A stretch of 64,000 bases of DNA from Erysipelotrichaceae bacterium (GTDB lineage Bacteria; Bacillota_I; Bacilli_A; Erysipelotrichales; Erysipelotrichaceae): assembly GCA_017432885.1 (NCBI GenBank), contig JAFRIE010000029.1:95343-159342 (forward strand). The letters run 5' to 3'. Shown here piece after piece: positions 8,665 through 16,822 of the stretch (within the stretch, counting starts at the first letter, position 1; every line of letters begins with the position of its first letter). A program made the position numbers and the translations under genes. A model generated the notes under the pieces. The model searched no databases. It saw nothing but the letters and a program-made list of their open reading frames with translations, and was not told the origin of the DNA.

Positions 8665-10491
8665 ATGTTTGATCGGAAAACGGCAAAAAAGCAGGCGAAA
8701 CATACATTAAAAAAACACTATCTGCTTTTTGTTACGGCCTGTCTGTTTGCTTCGCTTCTAGGAGCGGCCTATACTTCTTCCCTGTCTTCTTCTACAGCAA
8801 ACGATACCTGGGAGATCGAGGAAGTCACAGAAACCGGAACAAGCCAGATCGGTCTTCCTGAGATCGGCGATGTCATTGCCAGACTTTATGATGGCGTTCT
8901 GCCTTCAGGGATCAAGATCGCCGAGAAAATCTTTAAAGACGAAGAAAAGATCGAGAAGTTCGGTGAAATCGAGCTGGGACGTCAGAAAGGTGTTCTCTCT
9001 CAGCTGGTCAATATGATCAGCAGCGGACAGTTTCTTGTTCTCTTGTACCAGACCATTCTTTCAGTTGTGCAGTCCCAGAAACTGGCAACAGATCTGTTTA
9101 TCATCCTGACGGCGATGGTCCTTTCCGGTATCGCTTTTTTTGCGCGTTATACCTATCAGGTCGCTTTCCACAGGATATTCCTGGAATCTTATCTGTATGA
9201 TAAAGTCGACACTTCCCGTTTCCTGTTCCTCTTTAAAGTTAGGAAAGTCCTGAAGTCCAGCATGGTGATCTTCACGACCGCTCTGATCCGGTTTTTCTGT
9301 ACTCTAACCATCATTGGCGGACCGATCGCTCACTATTCGTTCTTCATGGTTCCTTATATAACGGCCGAGAATCCTGATATATCCTCCGATGAAGCAAGAA
9401 AGCTTTCCAAACGTATGATGTACGGCCATAAATGGGAAATGTTCAAGCTGGACCTGTCATTTATTTTCTGGCATTTACTGGGTCATCTTACTCTGGGATT
9501 CAGCGATATTCTGTATGCCAATCCCTATCGGGAGGCGACTTATGTACAGTATTATTTTCATCTTAGACAGCTGGCAAAAGAAAACGGTGCATCTTATGCC
9601 GATCGGATGAATGACGTTTATCTGTCACAGAAACCGGATTATCCGACTGTAGAACGTGCCTATGAGGATGTAATCGACATCATGACCGACGAGATCGATG
9701 TCAGAGATATGAAGCATGACGGTCTGAGAGGATTTATAGAAGACAGACTCGGTATTGTCTGGAAATACGATAAAGCGGAAGAACAGTACAATACCGCCGT
9801 CGAACAGGAAGAAAAGATCAAAAAATACCATCAGATCCTGGATCTGAAACAGTATCCGGACAGACTCTTTACCATCCCGGAAAACAGGCACAATCCGCGT
9901 CTTCAGCACCTTCACTACATGAGGCACTATTCCCTTTGGTCGATCATCGTCATCTTCTTTGTTTTCTGTATGATCGGCTGGATCTATGAAGTGATGCTGC
10001 ACATCGTCAGAGACGGCACTTTTGTCAATAGAGGATTCCTGCATGGACCGTGGCTGCCGATCTACGGCTTCGGCGGCATTCTGATCCTTACACTGCTGTT
10101 CTGTTTCCGTAACCGTCCTTTCCTGCATGCCATGCTGACCGTAATACTGTGCGGAACGGTAGAATATTTTACCCACTGGTTCCTGGAACTGACTAAAGGA
10201 ATACAGTGGTGGAATTATTCCGGCTATTTCATCAACCTACACGGTCGCATCTGCGCGGAAGGACTGCTGATTTTTATGCTGGGAGGCATGGCCGTTGTCT
10301 ATGTTGGAGCGCCATGGATCGATGATAGACTTAAGAAAATCAAGAAACAGATCCTGATCCCTGTCAGCCTGATTCTGCTGCTTCTCTTTGACATTGACGC
10401 AGCCTATTCCTTTGTTCATCCGAATACAGGCAAGGGTATTACCGACTACAATCAGGACACGTATAAAGTTACTGAAAACTACAGGATCTGA
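8665..10491 (+). CDS. Large membrane protein: DUF975-like region fused to an ABC_trans_CmpB-like domain
   Basis: 608 residues. The N-terminal half has membrane segments (about 20-40, 130-170, 195-250) and resembles the DUF975 family of integral membrane proteins. A soluble charged region (about 300-420) follows. The C-terminal part has at least five hydrophobic segments and motifs typical of the CmpB-like putative ABC-transporter family (GWIYE, NRGFLHGPWLPIYG). The two families usually occur as separate proteins. Function is unknown; a role in envelope stress or transport is only a guess. The start was chosen from the promoter position. Confidence 0.65.
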   Translation: MFDRKTAKKQAKHTLKKHYLLFVTACLFASLLGAAYTSSLSSSTANDTWEIEEVTETGTSQIGLPEIGDVIARLYDGVLPSGIKIAEKIFKDEEKIEKFGEIELGRQKGVLSQLVNMISSGQFLVLLYQTILSVVQSQKLATDLFIILTAMVLSGIAFFARYTYQVAFHRIFLESYLYDKVDTSRFLFLFKVRKVLKSSMVIFTTALIRFFCTLTIIGGPIAHYSFFMVPYITAENPDISSDEARKLSKRMMYGHKWEMFKLDLSFIFWHLLGHLTLGFSDILYANPYREATYVQYYFHLRQLAKENGASYADRMNDVYLSQKPDYPTVERAYEDVIDIMTDEIDVRDMKHDGLRGFIEDRLGIVWKYDKAEEQYNTAVEQEEKIKKYHQILDLKQYPDRLFTIPENRHNPRLQHLHYMRHYSLWSIIVIFFVFCMIGWIYEVMLHIVRDGTFVNRGFLHGPWLPIYGFGGILILTLLFCFRNRPFLHAMLTVILCGTVEYFTHWFLELTKGIQWWNYSGYFINLHGRICAEGLLIFMLGGMAVVYVGAPWIDDRLKKIKKQILIPVSLILLLLFDIDAAYSFVHPNTGKGITDYNQDTYKVTENYRI

Positions 10492-10515
10492 TCCTTTTCA
10501 GATTCCTGTTTTTAT
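10481..10515 (+). terminator. Terminator overlapping the stop codon of the DUF975-like gene
   Basis: ACAGGATCTGA (10481-10491, containing the TGA stop) pairs with TCAGATTCCTGT (10498-10509) with one bulged T, followed by TTTTATTCTTT. Confidence 0.75.
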
Positions 10516-10540
10516 TCTTTCAAATAAATCAGAAATACTG

Positions 10541-10588
10541 TTGAATTATAAGGCAAAATAACATATAATAATCATTGCCTTATTTTTT
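10541..10588 (+). promoter_or_regulatory. rplM-rpsI promoter lying inside a terminator-like inverted repeat
   Basis: TTGAAT (10541-10546) and TATAAT (10564-10569) are 17 nt apart, a strong housekeeping promoter. A perfect 9-bp inverted repeat, ATAAGGCAA (10548-10556) and TTGCCTTAT (10575-10583), flanks the -10 box and runs into TTTTT. Transcripts entering from upstream would form a terminator. Transcripts starting near 10576 lack the left arm and would not. Confidence 0.8.
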
Positions 10589-10591
10589 AAA

Positions 10592-10612
10592 TTGTAGCCC
10601 CGGAAACTACAA
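10592..10612 (+). promoter_or_regulatory. Leader hairpin upstream of rplM (possible L13 leader)
   Basis: TTGTAG pairs with CTACAA around a 9-nt loop, directly before the AAAGGAG ribosome site. Position and size fit the autoregulatory L13 leader known in Firmicutes, but the short leader was not compared with a model. Confidence 0.45.
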
Positions 10613-10624
10613 AGGAGAAAAAAT

Positions 10625-11053
10625 ATGCGTCAGACAACTATGCTGAAACCAGCAGATGTCAAAAAAGACTGGTATGTAGTCGATGCGAGCGGAAAAACTT
10701 TAGGTAGACTGGCAACACAGTGTGCTGCTATCTTAAGAGGAAAGCACAAACCGACTTTCACACCGAATGTCGACTGCGGCGATTACGTAATCATTACGAA
10801 TGCTGCAAAGGTCGTCTATACAGGCGATCAGGAAAACAAGAAGATCTACTATCATCATTCTATGTTCCCGGGCGGGCTGAAAGCCAGACCGATCGGCGAG
10901 ATGAAGAGAGACTATCCTGTTGAACTCGTGGAAAAAGCAGTCCAAGGTATGCTTCCACACAACAAGCTGGGTGACAAGATGAGAACCCATCTGTATGTCT
11001 ATGAAGGTGCTGAGCATCCTCATGCCGCTCAAAAACCGATTGAGCTTAAATAA
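10625..11053 (+). CDS. rplM: 50S ribosomal protein L13
   Basis: 142 residues, the usual length. It begins MRQTTM and has the typical [12 protein letters not shown] and MFPGGLK segments and the C-terminal GAEHPHAAQ. It is one of the first proteins to assemble on the large subunit. The gene has a strong AAAGGAG site 7 nt before ATG and is followed 11 nt later by rpsI, the conserved pairing in bacteria. Confidence 0.98.
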   Translation: MRQTTMLKPADVKKDWYVVDASGKTLGRLATQCAAILRGKHKPTFTPNVDCGDYVIITNAAKVVYTGDQENKKIYYHHSMFPGGLKARPIGEMKRDYPVELVEKAVQGMLPHNKLGDKMRTHLYVYEGAEHPHAAQKPIELK

Positions 11054-11064
11054 GGAGAAACACA

Positions 11065-11469
11065 ATGCCTAAAAAGAAAACAAATGTCAGTTACCTTGGA
11101 ACAGGAAGACGTAAATCTTCTGTAGCTCGTGCCTATATGACACCTGGTACAGGAAAGATCACTGTCGGTGAAAAGACTCTCGAAGAATATCTCCCTCAGG
11201 AAATTCTTAGAATGGTCGTAAAATCTCCGCTGGTAGAAACCGGTACAGAAGGTCAGTACGACATCTATATCAACGTCTACGGCGGCGGTATGACAGGCCA
11301 GGCTGGTGCAATGCGTCATGCGATTGCCCGCGCTTTACTGGAAGTCGGCGACGACTTCAGACCTGTATTGAAGAAAGCAGGCTTCTTGACTCGTGATTCT
11401 CGTGTCAAGGAACGTAAGAAGTACGGTTTAAGAGGAGCTCGTAGAAGACCTCAGTACTCGAAGCGTTAA
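11065..11469 (+). CDS. rpsI: 30S ribosomal protein S9
   Basis: 134 residues, slightly longer than usual because of an N-terminal MPKKKTNV extension. It has the [11 protein letters not shown] start of the fold, the [11 protein letters not shown] segment and the basic C-terminus ending in YSKR, whose last residues reach the ribosomal P-site tRNA. It is co-transcribed with rplM and ends in a strong terminator. Confidence 0.98.
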   Translation: MPKKKTNVSYLGTGRRKSSVARAYMTPGTGKITVGEKTLEEYLPQEILRMVVKSPLVETGTEGQYDIYINVYGGGMTGQAGAMRHAIARALLEVGDDFRPVLKKAGFLTRDSRVKERKKYGLRGARRRPQYSKR

Positions 11470-11485
11470 TTCTGGAATTACGCAG

Positions 11486-11519
11486 AAAGACTGTTGCGCA
11501 AGTACAGCAGTCTTTTTTT
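11486..11519 (+). terminator. Terminator after rplM-rpsI
   Basis: AAAGACTG (11486-11493) pairs with CAGTCTTT (11508-11515) around a 14-nt loop, and the pairing runs into a T-tract. Confidence 0.85.
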
Positions 11520-11536
11520 CTATTCCGGTGTTTCAT

Positions 11537-11565
11537 TTGTGCAAAATCGTTTTGATTCATATAAA
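11537..11565 (+). promoter_or_regulatory. Promoter of the PRD regulator, with a repeat shared with the PTS promoter region
   Basis: TTGTGC (11537-11542) and TATAAA (11560-11565) are 17 nt apart and can serve as -35 and -10. The 13-mer TTGTGCAAAATCG at 11537-11549 recurs exactly at 13551-13563, before the EIIA gene. CAAAATCGTTTTG (11542-11554) is a small inverted repeat. This may be an operator for autoregulation. Confidence 0.5.
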
Positions 11566-11594
11566 ATATTGAATAAAGGAGATGGAAGAAGAAC

Positions 11595-13550
11595 TTGAAA
11601 CTTAGTGCAAACGACCGTTTTCTGGCAGCCGTGAAACTGCTGATCGACAGCAACGACTATGTCAGTGTAGAGGAAATCGCCGATTTTCTGGATTCTTCAA
11701 AAAGAAGCATCTATTACATCATTTCCGATATCAATGCAACGCTTCGCTATCTGAACGGCGAAGAGATTTCGACTGTCTACGGAAAGGGTATACGGCTCAG
11801 CCACGATCAGAAGAAACTGCTTCTTAACTACTACAAGAAAGCACCTAGCGAGGAAATCTTTTCCTTGAGTCAGATCGAAAGATGTTCCATCATCTATACG
11901 ACACTCTATATTTCCTCAAGAAAATACAATATCAAGACCTATGAGGAACTCTTCCGGGTCAGCCGTTTTACGGTCATCAACGATATCAACGAGATCAGAA
12001 GCATCATATCCCATTTTGACATCAACATCGGTTTTGATGCGAAGACCGGCTATCGTCTGGAAGGGGAAGAATACAATATCCGCAGGGCCTTTTTCTATTT
12101 CTTTGCGAATATCTACGAGATCATCACTTCCGAAGAATGGATCAGCTCCGTTTTCATCAACGAGACCCTGCCTATCCGCAAGTACTACAACAAACTGAAA
12201 AAGATCGCCAAGGACAATCACAACTACTATGACATGTCCCTGCTGGCAATCGCCTTTGTAGTGGCGAATTACATCTATACCGGGAAAGGCATCAGTCCCG
12301 ACAAGCAGATCGATCTGCTGCCAAAAGAACAGACGACAGAAGAGTACGCCTTCGTAGGCAAGGAATTCAAGGATCTTCCGGAGATTGAAAAAAGATGGGT
12401 ATCGACCTATCTGTCCTGTTCCCTGATTTCCAGAGAACATCCTTTTGTCGATCTGAATTATGCGACAGACCTTGCCCGTAAGATGAACGACGTCTTCTAC
12501 CTCTACAGCTCGATCAAGATCGAGAGTGAAGACCTGGTTACCTCTCTGGCCAAGCACATTGATTCTGCCTTTCTTCGCTATAAATACGGCGTCTGTATCA
12601 ACAATCCGCTGCTTTCGGAGATCAGAAGCAAGTACGACGACTACTTTATGATCGTCAAGAAGACCGTACAGGTTTTGGAACAGGAGTTCGGCATGCCGAT
12701 TAATGACAGCGAGATCGGTTTCCTGACTCTCTACTATGCCGGATATGCGATCAAGCTCAGCAAACAGATCCCATACATCAGAACGCTAATCATTTGTGCA
12801 ATCGGACTATCGACTTCCTATCTGCTGAAAAACGAGATCGAAAATATTGATTCCCGGATCAAGGTCGTCGGCTGCGTTAGTGCGGAAGAATATATGGAAA
12901 ACGAATACGATGCCGATCTGATTATTTCTACTGTCCGTTTTGAGAAGAAGATAAAGGCAAAAGTATATCAGATCAACTCTTTTGTAACCGGCGAAGACCG
13001 GAATATGATCGTTGGTGCAATCAACGAGATTCTGGCAGAAAAAGGGATGAATCAGGAAACTGTCGCCGGCGATGTCAAAGAAGTGATCGGCAGCAGCGGC
13101 TCACTGAAAGAGATCTTTAAGCCGGAATATGTTTGGATCGCGGACAATGAAAAGGATGCGGACTGGAGAGAACTGCTGAAAGAAGCCTGCGAACCTTTGG
13201 TTAAAGACGGTTTTATTGATGAAGACTACAGTACGCGTATTGAAGAAAACATTGATAAGTACGGATTCTATATGCTGTATCGGAACGGCTATCTGATGGG
13301 TCATGCGAATATCGAACATGCACACCGCTTAGGGTTGACATTCATGAGGCTGAAAAATAAAATTATTGTAGATGGTCATGAGATATCGAAGATTTTCGTA
13401 ATCACGCCGGTAAACCGGTTTGACCACCATTTTATTTTAAGTGGATTAAGTGTTCTGCTTAAAAGCGATGAGCTGAATCAGCTGATAGAAAAAGCGGAAA
13501 GCAGCAGCGAGATCTATGAGATCATACTCTCGATCATTGCCGTTTACTGA
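11595..13550 (+). CDS. BglG/LicR-type transcriptional regulator with PRD, EIIB-like and EIIA-like domains
   Basis: 651 residues: N-terminal HTH domains (about 1-150), two PTS-regulation domains (about 170-390), an EIIB-like domain with IICAIGLSTS (residue 395 onward; C present) and a C-terminal EIIA-like domain with candidate phospho-His in MGHANIEHAH (about 570-580). Regulators of this plan (ManR, LicR, MtlR) activate PTS operons when phosphorylation by HPr and the cognate EIIB signals substrate. It is immediately upstream of the PTS genes on the same strand, so it almost certainly controls them. Start: TTG 11595, 13 nt after AAAGGAG; no ATG fits this frame nearby. A rare start and long spacing suggest low expression. 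Confidence 0.88.
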   Translation: MKLSANDRFLAAVKLLIDSNDYVSVEEIADFLDSSKRSIYYIISDINATLRYLNGEEISTVYGKGIRLSHDQKKLLLNYYKKAPSEEIFSLSQIERCSIIYTTLYISSRKYNIKTYEELFRVSRFTVINDINEIRSIISHFDINIGFDAKTGYRLEGEEYNIRRAFFYFFANIYEIITSEEWISSVFINETLPIRKYYNKLKKIAKDNHNYYDMSLLAIAFVVANYIYTGKGISPDKQIDLLPKEQTTEEYAFVGKEFKDLPEIEKRWVSTYLSCSLISREHPFVDLNYATDLARKMNDVFYLYSSIKIESEDLVTSLAKHIDSAFLRYKYGVCINNPLLSEIRSKYDDYFMIVKKTVQVLEQEFGMPINDSEIGFLTLYYAGYAIKLSKQIPYIRTLIICAIGLSTSYLLKNEIENIDSRIKVVGCVSAEEYMENEYDADLIISTVRFEKKIKAKVYQINSFVTGEDRNMIVGAINEILAEKGMNQETVAGDVKEVIGSSGSLKEIFKPEYVWIADNEKDADWRELLKEACEPLVKDGFIDEDYSTRIEENIDKYGFYMLYRNGYLMGHANIEHAHRLGLTFMRLKNKIIVDGHEISKIFVITPVNRFDHHFILSGLSVLLKSDELNQLIEKAESSSEIYEIILSIIAVY

Positions 13551-13578
13551 TTGTGCAAAATCGGATCGGATTTGTGCA
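13551..13578 (+). repeat. Direct repeats TTGTGCA before the PTS operon (candidate operator)
   Basis: TTGTGCAAAATCG (13551-13563) repeats the 13-mer found at 11537. A second TTGTGCA core lies at 13572-13578, 21 bp away (two helical turns). No good -10 is spaced correctly from either copy here, which favours an activator-binding site over a -35 element. The first copy begins right after the regulator's stop codon. Confidence 0.5.
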
Positions 13579-13653
13579 GACAACAGACTTTATTTTAAGA
13601 GTATAAGAGTATATTTTTAAAATAGCGGTATATATCTGCGTGGAGGGATGAAT

Positions 13654-14103
13654 ATGTTAAGAAAAGACTTGATCAAAATTGGTTTAGATTGTGCAAGCTG
13701 CAAAGAAGTACTGATGACAATGGGCCAGGAATTTGTCAATGTCGGCGTCGCAAAAGAGACCTATCCTCAGGCTCTTGTCGACAGAGAAGCGAATTATCCG
13801 ACGGCATTACCGGCAAAGGCCTTTGACATCGCTACACCTCATACGTTTGCAGAGCATGTGAATGAGCCGGCAGTCGGTATCGCTATTCTGGCTCATCCTG
13901 TTGAATGGCAGCAGATGGGTTCTCCTGAGATTACGTTGCATCCTCAGGTAATCTTTATGTTGGCAGTAACGGACCCGAAACAGCAGATCGGAACATTAAG
14001 AAAGATTATGATGCTGATTCAGGATCCGGAAAGACTGGCAAAAATTAAAGATCTCAAGACTGTAGACGAAGTCTATGAAGCAGTCAAAGATGTCTTTAAT
14101 TAA
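13654..14103 (+). CDS. PTS sugar transporter EIIA component (galactitol/fructose-type)
   Basis: 149 residues from ATG 13654; an in-frame ATG at 13648 is too close to the GGAGGG ribosome site (13642-13647). It is a single EIIA type-2 domain (mannitol-fructose/GatA family). The phospho-acceptor is H63 in IATPHTF. It receives phosphate from HPr and passes it to the EIIB encoded next. It is the first structural gene of the PTS cluster, and the operator-like repeats lie just upstream. Confidence 0.9.
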   Translation: MLRKDLIKIGLDCASCKEVLMTMGQEFVNVGVAKETYPQALVDREANYPTALPAKAFDIATPHTFAEHVNEPAVGIAILAHPVEWQQMGSPEITLHPQVIFMLAVTDPKQQIGTLRKIMMLIQDPERLAKIKDLKTVDEVYEAVKDVFN

Positions 14104-14131
14104 GTGAACAGAGGGTTCACTACCATATAAT
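14103..14131 (+). promoter_or_regulatory. Hairpin and TATAAT between EIIA and EIIB genes
   Basis: AGTGAAC (14103-14109) pairs with GTTCACT (14115-14121), overlapping the EIIA stop codon. TATAAT follows at 14126-14131. This may be a processing site or a weak extra promoter that raises EIIB and EIIC expression; no good -35 is visible. Confidence 0.35.
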
Positions 14132-14151
14132 AATGGAGGAGGAATATTAAT

Positions 14152-14469
14152 ATGGGTGTTAGATTTTTAACTGTTTGTGGTTCTGGTATTGTTACTTCTT
14201 CTATGCTGGCTGAAACAATTTCTGACTGGCTGAAAGAAGAAGGCTATGAAGGTGTAGAAGTAAATGAATGCAACCCTTCTGAAATGGCTAACTTCTTAGC
14301 TAGACAGCATCATGATTTCGTAGCTTATGCTAGCCCGATCGATCATGATCAGCTGGATGGCGTTCCTGCAGTACCTGCAATTGGATTGATTACTGGAATG
14401 GGTACTGATGAATTCTATGACAATGTCAAACAAATTCTCAGTGATGCTGGAATCAATCCTGGCAAATAA
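14152..14469 (+). CDS. PTS EIIB component, galactitol type
   Basis: 105 residues, the normal size for a lactose/cellobiose/galactitol-family EIIB. The phospho-cysteine is C9 in VCGSGIVTS, the P-loop that hands phosphate to the sugar. A strong GGAGGAGG ribosome site precedes it. Codons end mostly in T or A (GCT, GGT, TCT), unlike the GCC/GGC/CCG-rich neighbours, which suggests very high expression. Confidence 0.9.
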   Translation: MGVRFLTVCGSGIVTSSMLAETISDWLKEEGYEGVEVNECNPSEMANFLARQHHDFVAYASPIDHDQLDGVPAVPAIGLITGMGTDEFYDNVKQILSDAGINPGK

Positions 14470-14495
14470 AAAGTAATAAAGGGGGAGAAAAAAAT

Positions 14496-15896
14496 ATGCA
14501 AGGATTTTTTAGCGCTTTAAAGGCCTTCTTTGATACTTTCCCAGCTGCTGTCTTTGTACCGGTTATTATGTTCATTATTAACCTGGCATTCAAAGTTAAA
14601 CCAGCTAAGGCCTTCACTTCAGCTCTTTCTGCTGGTGTTGGTCTGGAAGGTTTCAACCTGGTTATCGGTTCTTATGGTGGAGTTATCAACCCTGTTATCG
14701 ACAGAATGATTAATGCTTCCGGTATTAACCTTCCTGTTTACGACTTAGGTTGGCCAAACACTTCCGTTGTCGCGTACTCTACAGAAGCCGGTATGGTATT
14801 TATCGCTATCTGTATCGCACTTCAGGTCGTTCTGTTCTTAACGCATTTCACGAATGTATTCCAGGCTGGTGACTTGTGGAACAACTACTCTTACATGTGC
14901 TGGGGTTCAATGATCTATGTCTTGACTCACAACATGCTGCTTGCTGTTGCAACAATGATCGTTCAGCAGATCTACACTCTGTTATTAACAGAAGTTATCG
15001 CTAAGAGATGGTCAACATACTATGGCTATCCAGGCTGCTCTATCGCTTCATTACATACAGCAACAATCTGTGTCGTTGCTATTCCTGTAAACTGGCTGCT
15101 GAACAAGTTAGGCTTATACAAGATTCAGGCTGACCCAGTTGCTATCAAGAAGAGACTTGGCTTCATTGGTGAACCAATGACATTAGGTCTGATTCTTGGT
15201 CTGATTATCGGCTTCGTTGGCAACATCACCCGTATCGGTGAACTGGCTGCCTGGGGTGAAATCTTCACCTGCGGTATCGCAACTTCAGCCGTTATGTCAG
15301 TATTCCCAAGAATTTCCGCTATTTTCTCTGGCGCATTCACAGCTATGACTCAGGCTTCTAAACAGACGACAAAAGGCTTCTCTGGCGAATGGTACTTAGC
15401 AGTTAACGACGCTACAGGTTATGGTGAGACAGCTACTCTGATCTCCGGTCTGATCTGTATGCCAATCGCTCTGTTCCTGTCATTCATCCTTCCAGGAAAC
15501 CAGTGCTTACCAGTTGTTGACCTGGTTGCTATTCCTTACTGCATCCAGCCAATGGTTGCTATGGCAAACGGTAACGTTGTTAAATCCGTTATCGGTGGCT
15601 CATTAGTCTGTGTTGTATTCCTGTATATCTGTACATTATGTGGTCCTACATTCGACGCAGTTGTTCAGTCCGTTGGTGGTGCTACTGCTGAAGGCATGAT
15701 GGTTACTTCTTACATCATCATTGGCCAGCCTGTAGGTTACATTCTGTTCGAACTGGCTAACAGATTTGGCTGGCTCGGCATCGGTATTGAGCTCGTTGTC
15801 TTCGCAGTACTCTACTTCGTTCTGAAGAAGAACATGGACAAGATCCATGCTGCATTAGAGAAACAGGCTTTAAACCCTGCCGGAAAAGCTGAATAA
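14496..15896 (+). CDS. PTS EIIC permease, galactitol type
   Basis: 466 residues with about ten to twelve membrane segments. It resembles the GatC family of EIIC permeases (AFTSALSAGVGLEGFN near the N-terminus, GGVINPVIDRM, then the long hydrophobic second half). It forms the channel that imports and phosphorylates the sugar with EIIA and EIIB. Family members carry galactitol, arabitol, ribose-type and other polyols or pentoses, so substrate cannot be read from homology. Codon use matches the EIIB gene. A strong terminator follows, so expression of downstream genes is likely lower. Confidence 0.9.
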   Translation: MQGFFSALKAFFDTFPAAVFVPVIMFIINLAFKVKPAKAFTSALSAGVGLEGFNLVIGSYGGVINPVIDRMINASGINLPVYDLGWPNTSVVAYSTEAGMVFIAICIALQVVLFLTHFTNVFQAGDLWNNYSYMCWGSMIYVLTHNMLLAVATMIVQQIYTLLLTEVIAKRWSTYYGYPGCSIASLHTATICVVAIPVNWLLNKLGLYKIQADPVAIKKRLGFIGEPMTLGLILGLIIGFVGNITRIGELAAWGEIFTCGIATSAVMSVFPRISAIFSGAFTAMTQASKQTTKGFSGEWYLAVNDATGYGETATLISGLICMPIALFLSFILPGNQCLPVVDLVAIPYCIQPMVAMANGNVVKSVIGGSLVCVVFLYICTLCGPTFDAVVQSVGGATAEGMMVTSYIIIGQPVGYILFELANRFGWLGIGIELVVFAVLYFVLKKNMDKIHAALEKQALNPAGKAE

Positions 15897-15914
15897 AATA
15901 GCTTAACGTTAATA

Positions 15915-15962
15915 AAAATACGCCCCTACGACCCACCCATTCGTCCATGGGGCGTATTTTAT
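15915..15962 (+). terminator. Intra-cluster terminator after the EIIC gene
   Basis: A perfect 12-bp stem, AAAATACGCCCC (15915-15926) with GGGGCGTATTTT (15949-15960), encloses a 22-nt loop. It ends in TTTTAT and probably gives partial termination between the transporter and enzyme genes. Confidence 0.85.
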
Positions 15963-15985
15963 AAAAAAAGAGAGGTGTGTTTATC

Positions 15986-16258
15986 ATGTTAACTAAAACT
16001 GTAGAAATAATTAATAAGAACGGCTTACATGCCAGACCTGCGTCAGATTTCGTAAAAGAAGCAGGAAAATACAAGTGCTCCGTTAAAGTAGCCAGAGCCG
16101 GTGAAGAAGAAAATCCTAGTGATGCCAAGAGTATCATTTCTGTTCTGCTGCTTGGTTTATGCAAGGGCGAGCAGGCTGTCATTACGACAGAAGGCGAAGA
16201 TGAAGAGGAAGCATTAAACAATATCGTTGCATTGATTGAATCCGGATTTGGAGAATAA
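15986..16258 (+). CDS. HPr-family phosphocarrier protein dedicated to the PTS cluster
   Basis: 90 residues from ATG 15986, preferred over GTG 15977, which abuts the AGAGG ribosome site. It is HPr-like along its full length. The EI-dependent phosphorylation site is H15 in GLHARP, and the Ser46 equivalent is S49 in DAKSII, so HPr-kinase control may also apply. The chain is acidic at residues 39-44 and after 68, unlike housekeeping HPr. No enzyme I gene is adjacent. A private HPr in a sugar operon suggests a dedicated phosphate relay. It lies 3 nt before the next gene. Confidence 0.9.
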   Translation: MLTKTVEIINKNGLHARPASDFVKEAGKYKCSVKVARAGEEENPSDAKSIISVLLLGLCKGEQAVITTEGEDEEEALNNIVALIESGFGE

Positions 16259-16261
16259 ATC

Positions 16262-16792
16262 ATGACCGATAAGAAATTGGTTTTTGATTTTAAAATAGAT
16301 AGAGATGATTATCGTGATACCGTAATGTGTATCACTTTTGGTTCACAGAAGTGGAAGAGAATTGCATTGGCGATCGTTTGGCTTTTAGGAACAGCCGGTT
16401 TTATTTTGAATGCTTTCCACGTCATTTCTTTATCATCACCGATGTATGCCTGCTGCCTGATGGTCATGGTAGCAATCGGCGGTGTATGGGCCTCTGCCCA
16501 GATCAGCATCTTTAAATACAAAGACGTCTATAAAAAGGGCAAGGGAATCAAGAGAAGGATCGCTGTTGCCGATAATGGGATAACCTTTACGAATCTGGCA
16601 ACCAACGAAGCCGCAACGGCTTCTTGGGAAGAAGTATACAGAGTCCAGGAAACCAAGACGACTTATGTCATCGGTGTCGGAAATACCGATGCAGTCATAC
16701 TTCCGAAAAGAGCGATCCTGACCGAAAAAGATAACAGAGATTTTGAAAACATCGTTCAGTCGAAGATCCATGGACGTTTTATGCCGATGTAG
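16262..16792 (+). CDS. YcxB-like two-helix membrane protein
   Basis: 176 residues. Two membrane segments (about 37-56 and 62-82) are followed by a soluble domain containing ITFTNLATNEAATASWEEV and VILPKRAI, the pattern of YcxB-like C-terminal domains (PH-like fold). Function is unknown in general. Its place 3 nt after the HPr gene and before the isomerase gene suggests it belongs to the operon, but no step in sugar breakdown is evident for it. Confidence 0.6.
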   Translation: MTDKKLVFDFKIDRDDYRDTVMCITFGSQKWKRIALAIVWLLGTAGFILNAFHVISLSSPMYACCLMVMVAIGGVWASAQISIFKYKDVYKKGKGIKRRIAVADNGITFTNLATNEAATASWEEVYRVQETKTTYVIGVGNTDAVILPKRAILTEKDNRDFENIVQSKIHGRFMPM

Positions 16793-16822
16793 GCATATCT
16801 TAGGATACGAAGGAGAAACACT

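Noticed and set aside
11582..11605. Seven-codon leader peptide overlapping the regulator start
   Set aside because: ATG directly abuts AAAGGAG with zero spacing, so it is unlikely to be translated.
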